64,000 nucleotides of DNA, taken from Acinetobacter geminorum (GTDB lineage Bacteria; Pseudomonadota; Gammaproteobacteria; Pseudomonadales; Moraxellaceae). The DNA is taken from assembly GCF_013009345.1 (NCBI RefSeq), contig NZ_JABELE010000004.1, forward strand, positions 62,001-126,000, in the 5' to 3' direction. A program made the translations under genes and the position numbers. Under the pieces are notes generated by a model. The model worked only from the letters and a program-made list of their open reading frames with translations, did not search any database and was not told the DNA's origin. Position 1 is the stretch's first letter; every line of letters starts with the position of its first letter. Positions 33,942 through 41,591 of this stretch are shown piece after piece.

Positions 33942-34400
33942 ATGCCAAAATATCTAGCTATAGCAGATAAGGTTTATAAAAAAATTAAAAATGACAACTT
34001 GTTTTCTGATGATGTGATAGAAAATTTAAATTGTTTAGTTGGTCTTATTCGTAATGCGATAAAAGGTACTGAATTTAAATTAAAGTATAATTTTATCAAT
34101 TTTGAAGATTGTTTAACCAAACCCCTTGAGCAATCATCGGTCAAAATTGATTTTAGCCTTATGCCTAAGTTTGAAAATGAAGGTGAGTTTATTTTGTGGC
34201 TTGCTGGATTTATTGAAAGAATCACTGATGGAGGTAAAGCTCATCTTCCTCCCATTTCTCAGTTGATTCCTCAAGGTTTTAGTATGGGGATTGAAAGCAT
34301 TCCAGTAAATCCTTTATCCGCAAAAGAAGAAAATGCAGAAATGATTGTTAATTATTTTAAATCAGATGACTACATTAAAAATAATAAATTACTTTCTTAA
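33942..34400 (+). CDS. Hypothetical soluble protein, 152 residues
   Basis: A very strong ribosome site (AGGAGG, six bases before ATG) supports this gene. The protein starts MPKYLAIADKVYKKIKNDNL and has a mixed alpha/beta composition with GEFILWLAGFIERITDGGKA in the middle. No signal peptide or membrane span. It has its own downstream terminator. I do not recognise the family. Confidence 0.7.
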   Translation: MPKYLAIADKVYKKIKNDNLFSDDVIENLNCLVGLIRNAIKGTEFKLKYNFINFEDCLTKPLEQSSVKIDFSLMPKFENEGEFILWLAGFIERITDGGKAHLPPISQLIPQGFSMGIESIPVNPLSAKEENAEMIVNYFKSDDYIKNNKLLS

Positions 34401-34452
34401 AATATAAACAGTTATAAGTTCACTGTACTTTTATTTCTAACTGGTTAGAAAT

Positions 34453-34482
34453 AAAAAACCGCCTTATAAAGGCGGTTTTTTT
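34453..34482 (+). terminator. Strong terminator after the 152-residue hypothetical gene
   Basis: CCGCCTT and AAGGCGG with a three-base loop, A-run before and seven T residues after. It is probably bidirectional. Confidence 0.88.
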
Positions 34483-34597
34483 AGTGATATGTAACTTAAA
34501 ATGTCTGTTACATAAATGATGATTGTTTCATGTTGAATGTATCAGCCAATTATCTGAGCATGGAATAACACAAGTTAATAAATAAAGGATGAATCTC

Positions 34598-34798
34598 ATG
34601 ATAGATGAAGAAAAACCCTTAAATTTTGACGATGATGAAGAGCCTCTTGATTTTTCAGATGAAGAATTTATCGATGATAGAAAAGAGGATGAGTTATATA
34701 ACAGCATTACCAAAGATGGTTCCAGTGTAGATCCTGCCGATGATGGTGAGCGACACATTCGCCCTGAGGATGGTGATCCCATAGAAATTGAAGAATAA
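34598..34798 (+). CDS. Highly acidic hypothetical protein, 66 residues
   Basis: The protein is dominated by Asp and Glu (DDDEEPLDFSDEEFIDD, then EDGDPIEIEE at the end), so its net charge is strongly negative. The ATG at 34598 is eight bases after AAGGA, better than one three codons earlier. Such acidic proteins can act as nucleic-acid mimics or be intrinsically disordered; neither is shown here. It is followed by its own terminator. Confidence 0.65.
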   Translation: MIDEEKPLNFDDDEEPLDFSDEEFIDDRKEDELYNSITKDGSSVDPADDGERHIRPEDGDPIEIEE

Positions 34799-34803
34799 TT
34801 CAT

Positions 34804-34828
34804 AGCCCAATTTTATATTGGGCATTTT
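34804..34828 (+). terminator. Terminator after the acidic protein gene
   Basis: GCCCAAT and ATTGGGC around a short T-rich loop, followed by ATTTTATT. Five bases after the stop codon. Confidence 0.75.
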
Positions 34829-34962
34829 ATTCTTTAGTATCTTAAATAGTTACCTAACGGTATGAGTGTAAATTATGCTGTCTATAGAGCGGATGTACAC
34901 TCCCTATTTCAAGAGGATATACGCTTTGGATTACCGAAAAAAATAAAATAGTAGGGCATTAA

Positions 34963-35535
34963 ATGCAAAAAATATTGGATTATCTCCGCAAGATTTTTAG
35001 TGCCAAATCTAGGTCAACTGTTGCGACAAATAGCTCGATTGCTACAGCAATAGACAATAGCGATGAGGAAATTGGTTTTGCAATTGATGAGTTGTCTCTC
35101 AGTCAAGTTGGCTTAAATCAAATCTGTAATTTTGAAGGTTTAAGGCTCAGTGCTTATGATGATGGCGTAGGTGTCTGGAGTATTGGTTATGGTACAACCA
35201 GATACCCAAATGGGTCGAGGGTTCAAAAAGGCGATACATGTACTCTTGAGCAGGCACAGGCATATATGCAACATGATTTGAAAATATTTGAGCGTGCAGT
35301 CAACAGCGCTGTAAAAGTTCCTTTAAAACAGAATCAATTCGATGCCTTGGTTTCTCTGACTTATAATATAGGGGTTAGTGCTTTTAAAAACTCGACTTTA
35401 CTAAAAATGTTAAATTCAGGAGATTATAAAGGGGCTGCGAACCAGTTTGATGTATGGATAAACGCAGGGGGTAATCGTCTGCCTGGGTTGGTTAGACGTC
35501 GAGCAACTGAAAAGAAATTGTTTTTAGCTTCGTAG
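34963..35535 (+). CDS. Phage-type lysozyme (GH24, T4 lysozyme family)
   Basis: A 190-residue muramidase. About 55 N-terminal residues carry no recognised domain and no clear signal peptide. The GH24 domain then shows NFEGLRLSAYDDGVGVWSIGYGTT, with the catalytic Glu, Asp and Thr in the classical E-8aa-D/C-5aa-T spacing range, and FDALVSLTYNIGVSAFKNSTL and GLVRRRATEKKLFLAS at the end. Such enzymes degrade peptidoglycan during phage lysis. No holin, spanin or structural phage gene is nearby, so this is an orphan, possibly domesticated or a toxin-like effector. Export route is unclear. Confidence 0.85.
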   Translation: MQKILDYLRKIFSAKSRSTVATNSSIATAIDNSDEEIGFAIDELSLSQVGLNQICNFEGLRLSAYDDGVGVWSIGYGTTRYPNGSRVQKGDTCTLEQAQAYMQHDLKIFERAVNSAVKVPLKQNQFDALVSLTYNIGVSAFKNSTLLKMLNSGDYKGAANQFDVWINAGGNRLPGLVRRRATEKKLFLAS

Positions 35536-35604
35536 TTTTTTTAATTCTTTATAGGGTTTTATCAGAAAAGCCATTCCGATCTTTAATAAAATCTAGGCAT
35601 AAAA

Positions 35605-35629
35605 AAGCCTGATGCTACGAATCAGGCTT
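35605..35629 (-). terminator. Minus-strand terminator in a gene-free region
   Basis: AAGCCTGAT and ATCAGGCTT with a seven-base loop. The six-base A-run lies on the left (35601-35606), so the T-run is on the minus strand. This points to a transcript running leftward that ends here, with no annotated minus-strand gene to account for it. Confidence 0.65.
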
Positions 35630-35654
35630 CAGTATTCATCAACAATAGGAGTTG

Positions 35655-35753
35655 GTGAACAAGACCAATCTAACAGACCTGCTCAGTAAAGGCAAACCGA
35701 GGGTTGAATTGCTAAGTCAGATAAAAGTAATTTTTCCAAATCATACGTATTAA
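35655..35753 (+). CDS. Possible 32-residue protein with GTG start
   Basis: GTG at 35655 is three bases after AGGAG, a tight but usable spacing. The frame encodes MNKTNLTDLLSKGKPRVELL plus 12 more residues and stops at 35753. Composition looks protein-like. Two minus-strand-oriented terminators flank it, so an antisense transcript may overlap it. Support is limited to the ribosome site and composition. Confidence 0.25.
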   Translation: MNKTNLTDLLSKGKPRVELLSQIKVIFPNHTY

Positions 35754-35755
35754 AA

Positions 35756-35782
35756 AAGCCCTTGCTCGAAAGCGAAGGGCTT
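35756..35782 (-). terminator. Second minus-strand terminator in the same region
   Basis: AAGCCCTT and AAGGGCTT extended by GCT/AGC with one bulged base. The A-run is on the left (35752-35757), so the T-run again is on the minus strand. Confidence 0.65.
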
Positions 35783-36112
35783 AGTCATTCATTGATCTAC
35801 CAATGAACTATATAAGGCTCATCTCATACTCAGGTCATTATATCTGAAATTGGAGCAGCAGAGAAGGAAAGGGTAGAAATACCTTTCTTATTCTACCTAA
35901 ACTTAATTTATTCAAGCATGTAGTAAGTTACATCATTGGTAAATCAAGACACAAAACTTGCACTTTGCATTCTTAAGTATGTGGTATTTGTGTGTAGGCC
36001 TGATTGGATTGGCTTTGAAAATAGAACAATAGCCGCCTCTAAATTATTCAAGATAAAGTTTTGAACGAACATATTGAAGAGTCTGGTGCTGAATGTAAGC
36101 AAGGAAGTAGAT
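35783..36112. other. Gene-free region, possible source of leftward small RNA
   Basis: About 330 bases without a convincing coding frame. The terminator at 35756-35782 would end a leftward transcript starting in here, but I could not define a confident promoter on the minus strand. The right end carries the ribosome site AAGGAAG of the next gene. Confidence 0.35.
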
Positions 36113-36355
36113 ATGAATTTGATTAGATTAAAAGAACTTTCATTGATGAGTAATGCTGTTTTGACACCTGAATTAAATAATTGGCCATGTGTTCAATTAG
36201 CAAATACAGACGATGCTTGCTCTCACAAGCAGAGAGATAGTTTTTCAGAACAATCTGATAAAAAATTTTATAAAGAATGGCGTAAAGAACAAAAGAAAAT
36301 ACTTAAAAGTATTCCGAGTAATGCTGTTTTACTCAGCATAAAAGATCCAATTTAG
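36113..36355 (+). CDS. Hypothetical protein, 80 residues
   Basis: Start at MNLIRLKELSLMSN is supported by AAGGAAG upstream; a start 13 codons earlier has none. The C-terminal half is strongly basic and helical (SDKKFYKEWRKEQKKILKS). No signal peptide or known domain. Two cysteines are present. I do not recognise it. Confidence 0.55.
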   Translation: MNLIRLKELSLMSNAVLTPELNNWPCVQLANTDDACSHKQRDSFSEQSDKKFYKEWRKEQKKILKSIPSNAVLLSIKDPI

Positions 36356-36533
36356 TTTAGATGTAAGGCAAATTTGTAAATATATCCATTTCAGAAATCA
36401 GCTTTATTTTATAAATTTTTCTAGTGTTAACTAAATATACACACTTAAACAATTAGTTGAAAAAAACTCCATAAGCTATCCGGATAGCATGCTAAGTTTT
36501 TCTCAATCATAAAAATTTAGAAAGGATTAAAAC

Positions 36534-36797
36534 ATGAAATTTTCCTACCAAGATCTTGCCGGAAATAATGTTGAAGTGGAGTGTGAAAGTTATATTCATA
36601 TACCTTCAGGAACAGCAACAAAATCTACAGAGGGTGGTAATTATCATCTTAATGAAAACTTCAGTTTCTTTAAGAAAACTGAAGCTGATTCTATGCCCGT
36701 CTATCGATTTGCTATTGATCGTAATTCTAATGTTTTTAATAGCGATGAGCTTCCAGCATTAGCTCAAATTGGTACAGAATGGAAAAATTTAGATTAA
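36534..36797 (+). CDS. Hypothetical protein, 87 residues
   Basis: A good ribosome site (AAAGGA) precedes ATG. The protein reads MKFSYQDLAGNNVEVECESY and is rich in beta-type and polar residues, acidic overall, with no signal peptide. It looks like a small single-domain soluble protein. A terminator follows 18 bases after the stop. Family unknown. Confidence 0.65.
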   Translation: MKFSYQDLAGNNVEVECESYIHIPSGTATKSTEGGNYHLNENFSFFKKTEADSMPVYRFAIDRNSNVFNSDELPALAQIGTEWKNLD

Positions 36798-36814
36798 ATT
36801 TTTACTCAATATAA

Positions 36815-36832
36815 AACCCTCATTTGAGGGTT
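36815..36832. terminator. Bidirectional terminator
   Basis: AACCCTCA and TGAGGGTT with a two-base centre, between the 87-residue gene and the convergent DMT transporter gene. Confidence 0.7.
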
Positions 36833-36850
36833 CTATATTATTTCTATGAG

Positions 36851-37705
36851 TTATTTCTTTTTAAATACAAGCAATAAGCCTATTAAAATTGCAATCATTC
36901 CTATTAAGCCTGCTAGCGGCAACTTGTTTTTCAAAATTAGAAAATCTAAAAGTGCAGTAACGACAGGCACTAAATAGAATAGGCTTGTCACATTTACAAG
37001 ATTACCCTGATTTAAAAGCCGATAAAGTAAAAGCTGTGCAACTACAGAAATTAAAATTCCAAGAAATAAGACCGAAATAATCAGTTGTGAATTCCATGTT
37101 ATTTCAAAATGTTCAAAGGGAACTATAAACAAGCAGACCACAAGACTGACTATATATTGTAATGGCAAGACATCTGTCGGGGCCTGTTGAATGTTCTTTT
37201 GCATTATGGCCCCGAAGGTTATACAGATTAGGGCAGTCAAGGCAAAGAATATACCGATTGGAGCGATAAAAGACATGGTCAGACTTTTCCACACTAAAAG
37301 TATGAGTCCGGCTAAAGCAATGAGTAAACCAAATAGCTTTTCTTTTTGTAAATTCTTTTCTAAAAGACAAAGCGTCAAGATTGGCTGTATTCCCATGATT
37401 GTGGCCATTAAACCAGGGGTGACTCCGTAAGCCATGGCTTTAAAATAACAGATTGAATAACCTGCAATAATGAGGAGTCCAGCTAATAAAACTTGCTTTC
37501 GAGTTCCATGCTTAGGTAAGAGTCTTTTTCTAAAAATAGCAATTAACAATAAAACAAACAAAGCTATGGCAAAGCGCAGCATCAATAATGCTATGGGTGA
37601 TGCATTATCGAGTCCCCATCGAGTAAAAATTGCAGCACTTCCCCAAAGTAAAACGAAAATGGACGTCGCACTTTGTGATGCAAGCATCTGTTTATTTAGG
37701 CGCAT
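36851..37705 (-). CDS. EamA/DMT superfamily transporter
   Basis: A 284-residue inner-membrane protein with ten hydrophobic segments arranged as two EamA repeats (first starting FVLLWGSAAIFTRWG, second near IFFALTALICITFGAIMQK). The C-terminus ends in a lysine-rich cytoplasmic tail. These proteins export metabolites or drugs. An AGGAGGAGG site precedes the ATG. It is divergent from a LysR gene that probably controls it. Substrate unknown. Confidence 0.9.
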   Translation of the reverse strand: MRLNKQMLASQSATSIFVLLWGSAAIFTRWGLDNASPIALLMLRFAIALFVLLLIAIFRKRLLPKHGTRKQVLLAGLLIIAGYSICYFKAMAYGVTPGLMATIMGIQPILTLCLLEKNLQKEKLFGLLIALAGLILLVWKSLTMSFIAPIGIFFALTALICITFGAIMQKNIQQAPTDVLPLQYIVSLVVCLFIVPFEHFEITWNSQLIISVLFLGILISVVAQLLLYRLLNQGNLVNVTSLFYLVPVVTALLDFLILKNKLPLAGLIGMIAILIGLLLVFKKK

Positions 37706-37901
37706 AAAACCTCCTCCTAGTGCGTAATACCTAAGAAATACGAAGTGGTGAAATTGTTAGTAAGTATTGCTATTAACGTGTTATTCAGACATTAATCAAT
37801 TCACGGATAACTTCTTTTAGAAAAATGAATTGTTTTAACTTCTTCTATTTTCAGTATGAGAGAGACAATAAATAAAGAAAAGCGCATAATTCTTTTATAT
37901 A

Positions 37902-37920
37902 CTATTTGAAAATCGAATAG
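37902..37920. promoter_or_regulatory. Candidate LysR operator
   Basis: CTATTTGA and TCGAATAG form a near-perfect inverted repeat (one mismatch) with a three-base spacer, 10 bases before the LysR start codon, within the divergent intergenic region. It fits an autoregulatory site. Confidence 0.4.
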
Positions 37921-37930
37921 ATAAATCCTA

Positions 37931-38800
37931 ATGAATTTAAAAAACCTACAGATTGACTGGTTAAAGTGTTTTGTCACAGTAGTAGATACAGGCTCGCTAT
38001 CAAACGCAGCACCTGAGCTATACCGTTCACAATCTGCTGTTAGCATGCAATTAAAAAAACTAGAAGAAGCGCTACATTGCCAACTTTTAATACGAACTCA
38101 TCGGCAAATTGAATTAACGTCTCAAGGGCAACTACTTTTAGGCTACGCACGCCGTATTCTTGACTTGCATGCAGAGGCGCAAATGGCATTTCATGGAGAT
38201 GAACTGAAGGGGCGTATACGTCTCGGAGTACCTGATGATTATGCTGCCAAATATTTAACACCTGTGCTTAAGCGATTTGCTCCACGTTATGGAGGTGTTG
38301 AAATTGAATTAATCTGTGAGCAGTCTACTTCGTTAATACCACGCGTAGAAAGTGGGGATATAGACCTGGCATTAATTTCGAGAGATAACGCTCGTCAAGG
38401 AACACTTTTATTCCATGAGCCAATGGTATGGGTAGGTTCTCCACAGTTTGAACTCTGGCGAGAAGATCCACTCCCAATTGCAGTTTATGAAAGTACCAGC
38501 CAAGCCAAAAAAAGTGCTATCCATTCTTTAGCATTACAAGGACGCCGTTATCGTGTGGTATACAACAGTTCAAGTTTAGCGGGTCAAATTGCAGCAGTGG
38601 AAAGTGGTTTAGCAATTGCAGTGTTCACGCAGTGCAGTGCACCTGAGCATTTAACTATTTTAGGTGCTGATCATGGTCTTGGACCTTTAGAACCAATGGA
38701 GACTGCTGTATATCGGAGTAGGGTATCATTAGAATCTAAAGCTGTAGATCACTTATATGATTTACTCATTAAAACGCTCAGACATTCAGTTAATGTTTAA
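37931..38800 (+). CDS. LysR family transcriptional regulator
   Basis: A 289-residue regulator. The N-terminal HTH is clear (FVTVVDTGSLSNAAPELYRS, QSAVSMQLKKLEEAL, about residues 12-48), followed by a two-lobed effector-binding domain starting near GRIRLGVPDDYA. It is divergent from the DMT transporter, its likely target. Its sequence resembles regulators of amino-acid or drug exporters, but the inducer is not deducible. No clear Shine-Dalgarno precedes the ATG. Confidence 0.9.
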   Translation: MNLKNLQIDWLKCFVTVVDTGSLSNAAPELYRSQSAVSMQLKKLEEALHCQLLIRTHRQIELTSQGQLLLGYARRILDLHAEAQMAFHGDELKGRIRLGVPDDYAAKYLTPVLKRFAPRYGGVEIELICEQSTSLIPRVESGDIDLALISRDNARQGTLLFHEPMVWVGSPQFELWREDPLPIAVYESTSQAKKSAIHSLALQGRRYRVVYNSSSLAGQIAAVESGLAIAVFTQCSAPEHLTILGADHGLGPLEPMETAVYRSRVSLESKAVDHLYDLLIKTLRHSVNV

Positions 38801-38983
38801 TTTACTTGATATAGGAAAATTTGATATTTGCGAGTTAGATGTGAGCTAATATTTAAATGTAAAAATAAATAGCTTTACATTCTTGCGCTAAATCTACAAA
38901 AAAGCCTAGAAACTTATGCTGATCGTAAAACTAATAATAAGTATTTATTAACTCATCAATCTGAACAATTCATGAGGTGAAAC

Positions 38984-39115
38984 ATGACAAAAATTATAGT
39001 GACCTTGGGTTTAGCCGCCTTTATTTCTTTAGGTGTGAGTGCTTGCCAAGGTGAAAACGACACAAAGCAGCAAGATCAAACCACAACTCCTCATTCAATG
39101 GATAAAGACTCATAA
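38984..39115 (+). CDS. Very small lipoprotein, 43 residues
   Basis: ATG follows GAGGTGAAAC. The signal MTKIIVTLGLAAFISLGVSA precedes the lipobox cysteine at residue 21. The mature part is only about 23 polar residues rich in Gln, Thr and Asp. Resembles entericidin-like or other small lipopeptides by size only. A strong terminator follows 14 bases downstream, supporting an independent gene. Confidence 0.7.
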   Translation: MTKIIVTLGLAAFISLGVSACQGENDTKQQDQTTTPHSMDKDS

Positions 39116-39129
39116 TCTAGATGAATGCT

Positions 39130-39157
39130 AAAGCCCGTCGTAAGATGGGCTTTTTTT
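39130..39157 (+). terminator. Terminator of the 43-residue lipoprotein gene
   Basis: AAAGCCC paired with GGGCTTT, with an inner TC/GA extension, followed by seven T residues. Confidence 0.85.
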
Positions 39158-39389
39158 ATATCTTTTTATTTTAATCTTAAAGTGTGATTTGTAACTCGAA
39201 ATATTTATTTTTAATGGAACTGTTCAAAATATGTTGACTAATACACTAGGTTTTAAATATATTAAAATTCGACACTAATTATTTTAAATAGAACCCTATA
39301 TTTAAAGTGAATTGGTTCAAATATCGTCAGATCAGAAATTTAACCTTTAAATTTGATTATAAAAATATTAATTAATCAAGGAGGTAGGT

Positions 39390-39677
39390 ATGGATGCTAA
39401 ATTTCATTCTGAAAATGAATATGGTTTTATTTTAAATATATTGAACAATTATGTCGTCATAAAGAAGACATTAAAAGATGATCATTATCCATATGATTCA
39501 TTTGGTTATCTTCTTGCTCTTTATCAGCCGCTAAAAGTCTATATCCCACAGCTTCCACATCCGAAAATCTATATTCAGATTGGTGGAATTTCATATGACA
39601 GAATGATTGTTACGCAAACAACAGATGAGGCGGAAGCCATAAATATTTTATTGAATTTAGGACAACTCGTTGCTTAA
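39390..39677 (+). CDS. Hypothetical protein, 95 residues
   Basis: Supported by a strong AAGGAGG site. The protein has no signal or membrane span, is rich in aromatic residues (YGFILNILNNYVVIKKTLKD, then YPYDSFGYLLALYQPL), and ends in a helical acidic part (TTDEAEAINILLNLGQLVA). Probably a small cytoplasmic protein. An inverted repeat lies 30 bases beyond its stop. Family unknown. Confidence 0.68.
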   Translation: MDAKFHSENEYGFILNILNNYVVIKKTLKDDHYPYDSFGYLLALYQPLKVYIPQLPHPKIYIQIGGISYDRMIVTQTTDEAEAINILLNLGQLVA

Positions 39678-39706
39678 CAATTACGTGTTATTTTAATGCT
39701 GAGTTT

Positions 39707-39741
39707 AATTTACTTAAGAAAAAAGCTTTCTTAAGTAAATT
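39707..39741. terminator. Strong inverted repeat after the 95-residue gene
   Basis: A perfect 15-bp stem (39707-39721 with 39727-39741) and five-base loop, centred on CTTAAG half-sites. No T-run follows, so it may be a stabiliser or a bidirectional terminator. Confidence 0.6.
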
Positions 39742-39925
39742 CACGAAAAATAAAGACAATAACATAGTTATTGGAAAAGAGAACTACAAATTATTTGATA
39801 TCTCACTAATTTTCATTAAACAAAGACTCTAATAAGATACAAAAAACCACAAAAGCTAAATCTATAACTTTAAAAGAATTTGTTTATATAACTAAGAACA
39901 TTGAACATGAAATTAGGTCACAGTA

Positions 39926-40288
39926 ATGAAAAAAATATTCTTTGTAGCATTCACTGGATTTGCTTTATTAGGTAGTGGTGCCGTGATGGCTAAAGCCGAT
40001 GCTACATTAATAAAAGAAGCGACAAAAAATGTAGTCACAGTGTCTAAAGCAAAAACTTTAGATGATGAATCTGGAGTAACTTTGACGGGTAAAATCGTAA
40101 AGCATATTGCTGGGGATCATTTTGAGTTTAAAGATGCAACAGGCTCAATCGTAATTGATATTGATGATGACTTATGGAAGCCTCTCGAACTAAAAGCAGG
40201 AGATAAAGTACGCATTTTAGGAGAGGTAGACAAGCATAGAGTTAAACCTACCGATATCGAAGTTTTTCAAATTGAGCGTGTTAAATAA
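39926..40288 (+). CDS. YgiW/YdeI-type BOF stress protein, periplasmic
   Basis: A 120-residue protein with a signal peptide of about 22 residues (ending AVMA) and a bacterial OB-fold domain: VTLTGKIVKHIAGDHFEFKD, GSIVIDIDDDLW, AGDKVRILGEVDKH. The family (NirD/YgiW/YdeI) is linked to peroxide, cadmium and acid stress and to cationic peptide tolerance. The protein is single-gene with a bidirectional terminator after it. Assignment rests on the clear BOF pattern. Confidence 0.87.
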   Translation: MKKIFFVAFTGFALLGSGAVMAKADATLIKEATKNVVTVSKAKTLDDESGVTLTGKIVKHIAGDHFEFKDATGSIVIDIDDDLWKPLELKAGDKVRILGEVDKHRVKPTDIEVFQIERVK

Positions 40289-40330
40289 AAGCTGATATTT
40301 TAAGTAAATATTATTCAAAACCAATGAAAA

Positions 40331-40358
40331 AGAAAACTCCTATTTTTAGGAGTTTTCT
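40331..40358. terminator. Bidirectional terminator between BOF and GNAT genes
   Basis: A perfect 12-bp stem, AGAAAACTCCTA with TAGGAGTTTTCT, and a TTTT loop, between two convergent genes. Confidence 0.85.
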
Positions 40359-40379
40359 TTTGAAGATAGTAAGTTTTTA

Positions 40380-40886
40380 TTATTGCGTCGCATTAAAAGC
40401 CTCATGGTATTTGACATTCGCTTTTGGAATATTGCCCGAGAAAGTTAGAGCCTGAAAATACTCACTCGGTATATCAGGCAAAATCAGCTCAGGATAATTT
40501 TTAAAACCAAATCGGCTGTAATAGCGTGGATCACCTAAAAGAACGCATCCTTGTGCTCCGAATTGCTTTAACTTTTCTAGTGATTCCTTCATCAGAAGGG
40601 AACCAATACCATATCCTTGTTTATCTGGGTGAACTGAAATAGGGCCTAAACCATACCAACCTGTTTCACCTGAGCTAATTTCAACTGGAGAAATAGCAAT
40701 ATGTCCAATAATAGAGCTATCTTCAACTGCCACTAGAGAAATGGTGAGTTGTCCGTGGTTTCTTAAACTATTAACAATAAAATGTTCTGTATGACTTGTG
40801 TGCTCAGCATTTTGGAAAGCTGCTTTAGTTAGCTTTTCGATGGCTTCTATATCTTCAATTTGCTCATCACGAATAATAATATCCAT
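40380..40886 (-). CDS. GNAT family N-acetyltransferase (YhbS-like)
   Basis: A 168-residue acetyltransferase. The acetyl-CoA loop is VHPDKQGYGIGSLLM (about residues 88-102), preceded by the WYGLGPISV strand. The following GCVLLGDPRYYSRFGF motif is typical of the YhbS subgroup. It probably acetylates a small molecule or protein N-terminus; the target is unknown. It is isolated, with a terminator shared with the BOF gene. Confidence 0.88.
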   Translation of the reverse strand: MDIIIRDEQIEDIEAIEKLTKAAFQNAEHTSHTEHFIVNSLRNHGQLTISLVAVEDSSIIGHIAISPVEISSGETGWYGLGPISVHPDKQGYGIGSLLMKESLEKLKQFGAQGCVLLGDPRYYSRFGFKNYPELILPDIPSEYFQALTFSGNIPKANVKYHEAFNATQ

Positions 40887-41097
40887 TAAAAATTCTTCCA
40901 GATTTATGGATTAACCATACGCTTTAACTTTTAAATTCTTATTCTAAAAGAGAAAGGTAATTTAGATTTTTCAACATACTTTATTTGTTACTGGTTATAA
41001 AAAGCAACTATTACTCATCAAACTCATACATAAAGTAAAATTTTATGAAAATTATTTTTAATATAATTATTTAAAAATAATTTTGAGGGTCAAAAAA

Positions 41098-41526
41098 TTG
41101 AGAGAAATCATTAAAACATTATTACTATCCACGCTCATTTCAGCTACTTCATTTACTATCTATGCAAAAAATATTGAGCAAAAAGTTAATTTTTTACAAG
41201 GTTCACCGCATACCACTTTAACTGGACAATTTCAGGGCTACAATGATGTGCGGTATAGAATTTATGCAAAAAAGGGCCAAATATTAAAATTTAATATTAA
41301 TAGCCTTGGTAATTTAGCATACATTAATATTTTTGCACCGGGTACAAAGCCTGGTAAAGATAACGCATTACTGATTGGCTCAACCGTAGGTTTTAAAGGA
41401 GAACTTATTTTACCAACCGATGGTGATTATATTATTCAGGTTTATCAAATGCGTAATAGTGCTCGTAAAAATAAAACTGTCAAATATAATTTAGATCTCG
41501 AATTATTAAATAACGTAAAAAAATAA
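41098..41526 (+). CDS. PliG-like inhibitor of g-type lysozyme, TTG start
   Basis: A 142-residue periplasmic protein. GAGGG lies eight bases before TTG at 41098, giving MREIIKTLLLSTLISATSF and a signal peptide ending in IYA. The mature part follows the PliG pattern known from E. coli YcgK: LTGQFQGYNDVRYRIYAKKG, ILPTDGDYIIQVYQ, then MRNSARKNKTVKYNLDLEL. PliG proteins block goose-type lysozymes of animal hosts. A TTG five codons upstream is possible but poorly spaced. The family call rests on remembered sequence similarity, strongest in the ARKNKTxKYN segment. Confidence 0.75.
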   Translation: MREIIKTLLLSTLISATSFTIYAKNIEQKVNFLQGSPHTTLTGQFQGYNDVRYRIYAKKGQILKFNINSLGNLAYINIFAPGTKPGKDNALLIGSTVGFKGELILPTDGDYIIQVYQMRNSARKNKTVKYNLDLELLNNVKK

Positions 41527-41535
41527 TAACTGATG

Positions 41536-41571
41536 AAATTTACTAGCTCTCAAATGAGAACTAGTAAATTT
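41536..41571. terminator. Bidirectional terminator between PliG-like and ABC-F genes
   Basis: AAATTTACTAG and CTAGTAAATTT form an 11-bp stem with an inner CTCA/TGAG helix, between convergent genes. Confidence 0.75.
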
Positions 41572-41591
41572 GAAAACTGGTATATTACTAA

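Noticed and set aside
34862..34951. 29-codon frame upstream of the lysozyme gene
   Set aside because: No ribosome site and no terminator or context to support it; probably part of the lysozyme leader.
34963..35535. Prophage remnant
   Set aside because: A single lysozyme gene with no integrase, structural, holin or attachment-site evidence is not enough.
41544..41571. CRISPR-like or mobile-element repeat
   Set aside because: The many hairpins in 29-45 kb are individual terminators; none forms a regular array or terminal inverted repeat pair with a target-site duplication.
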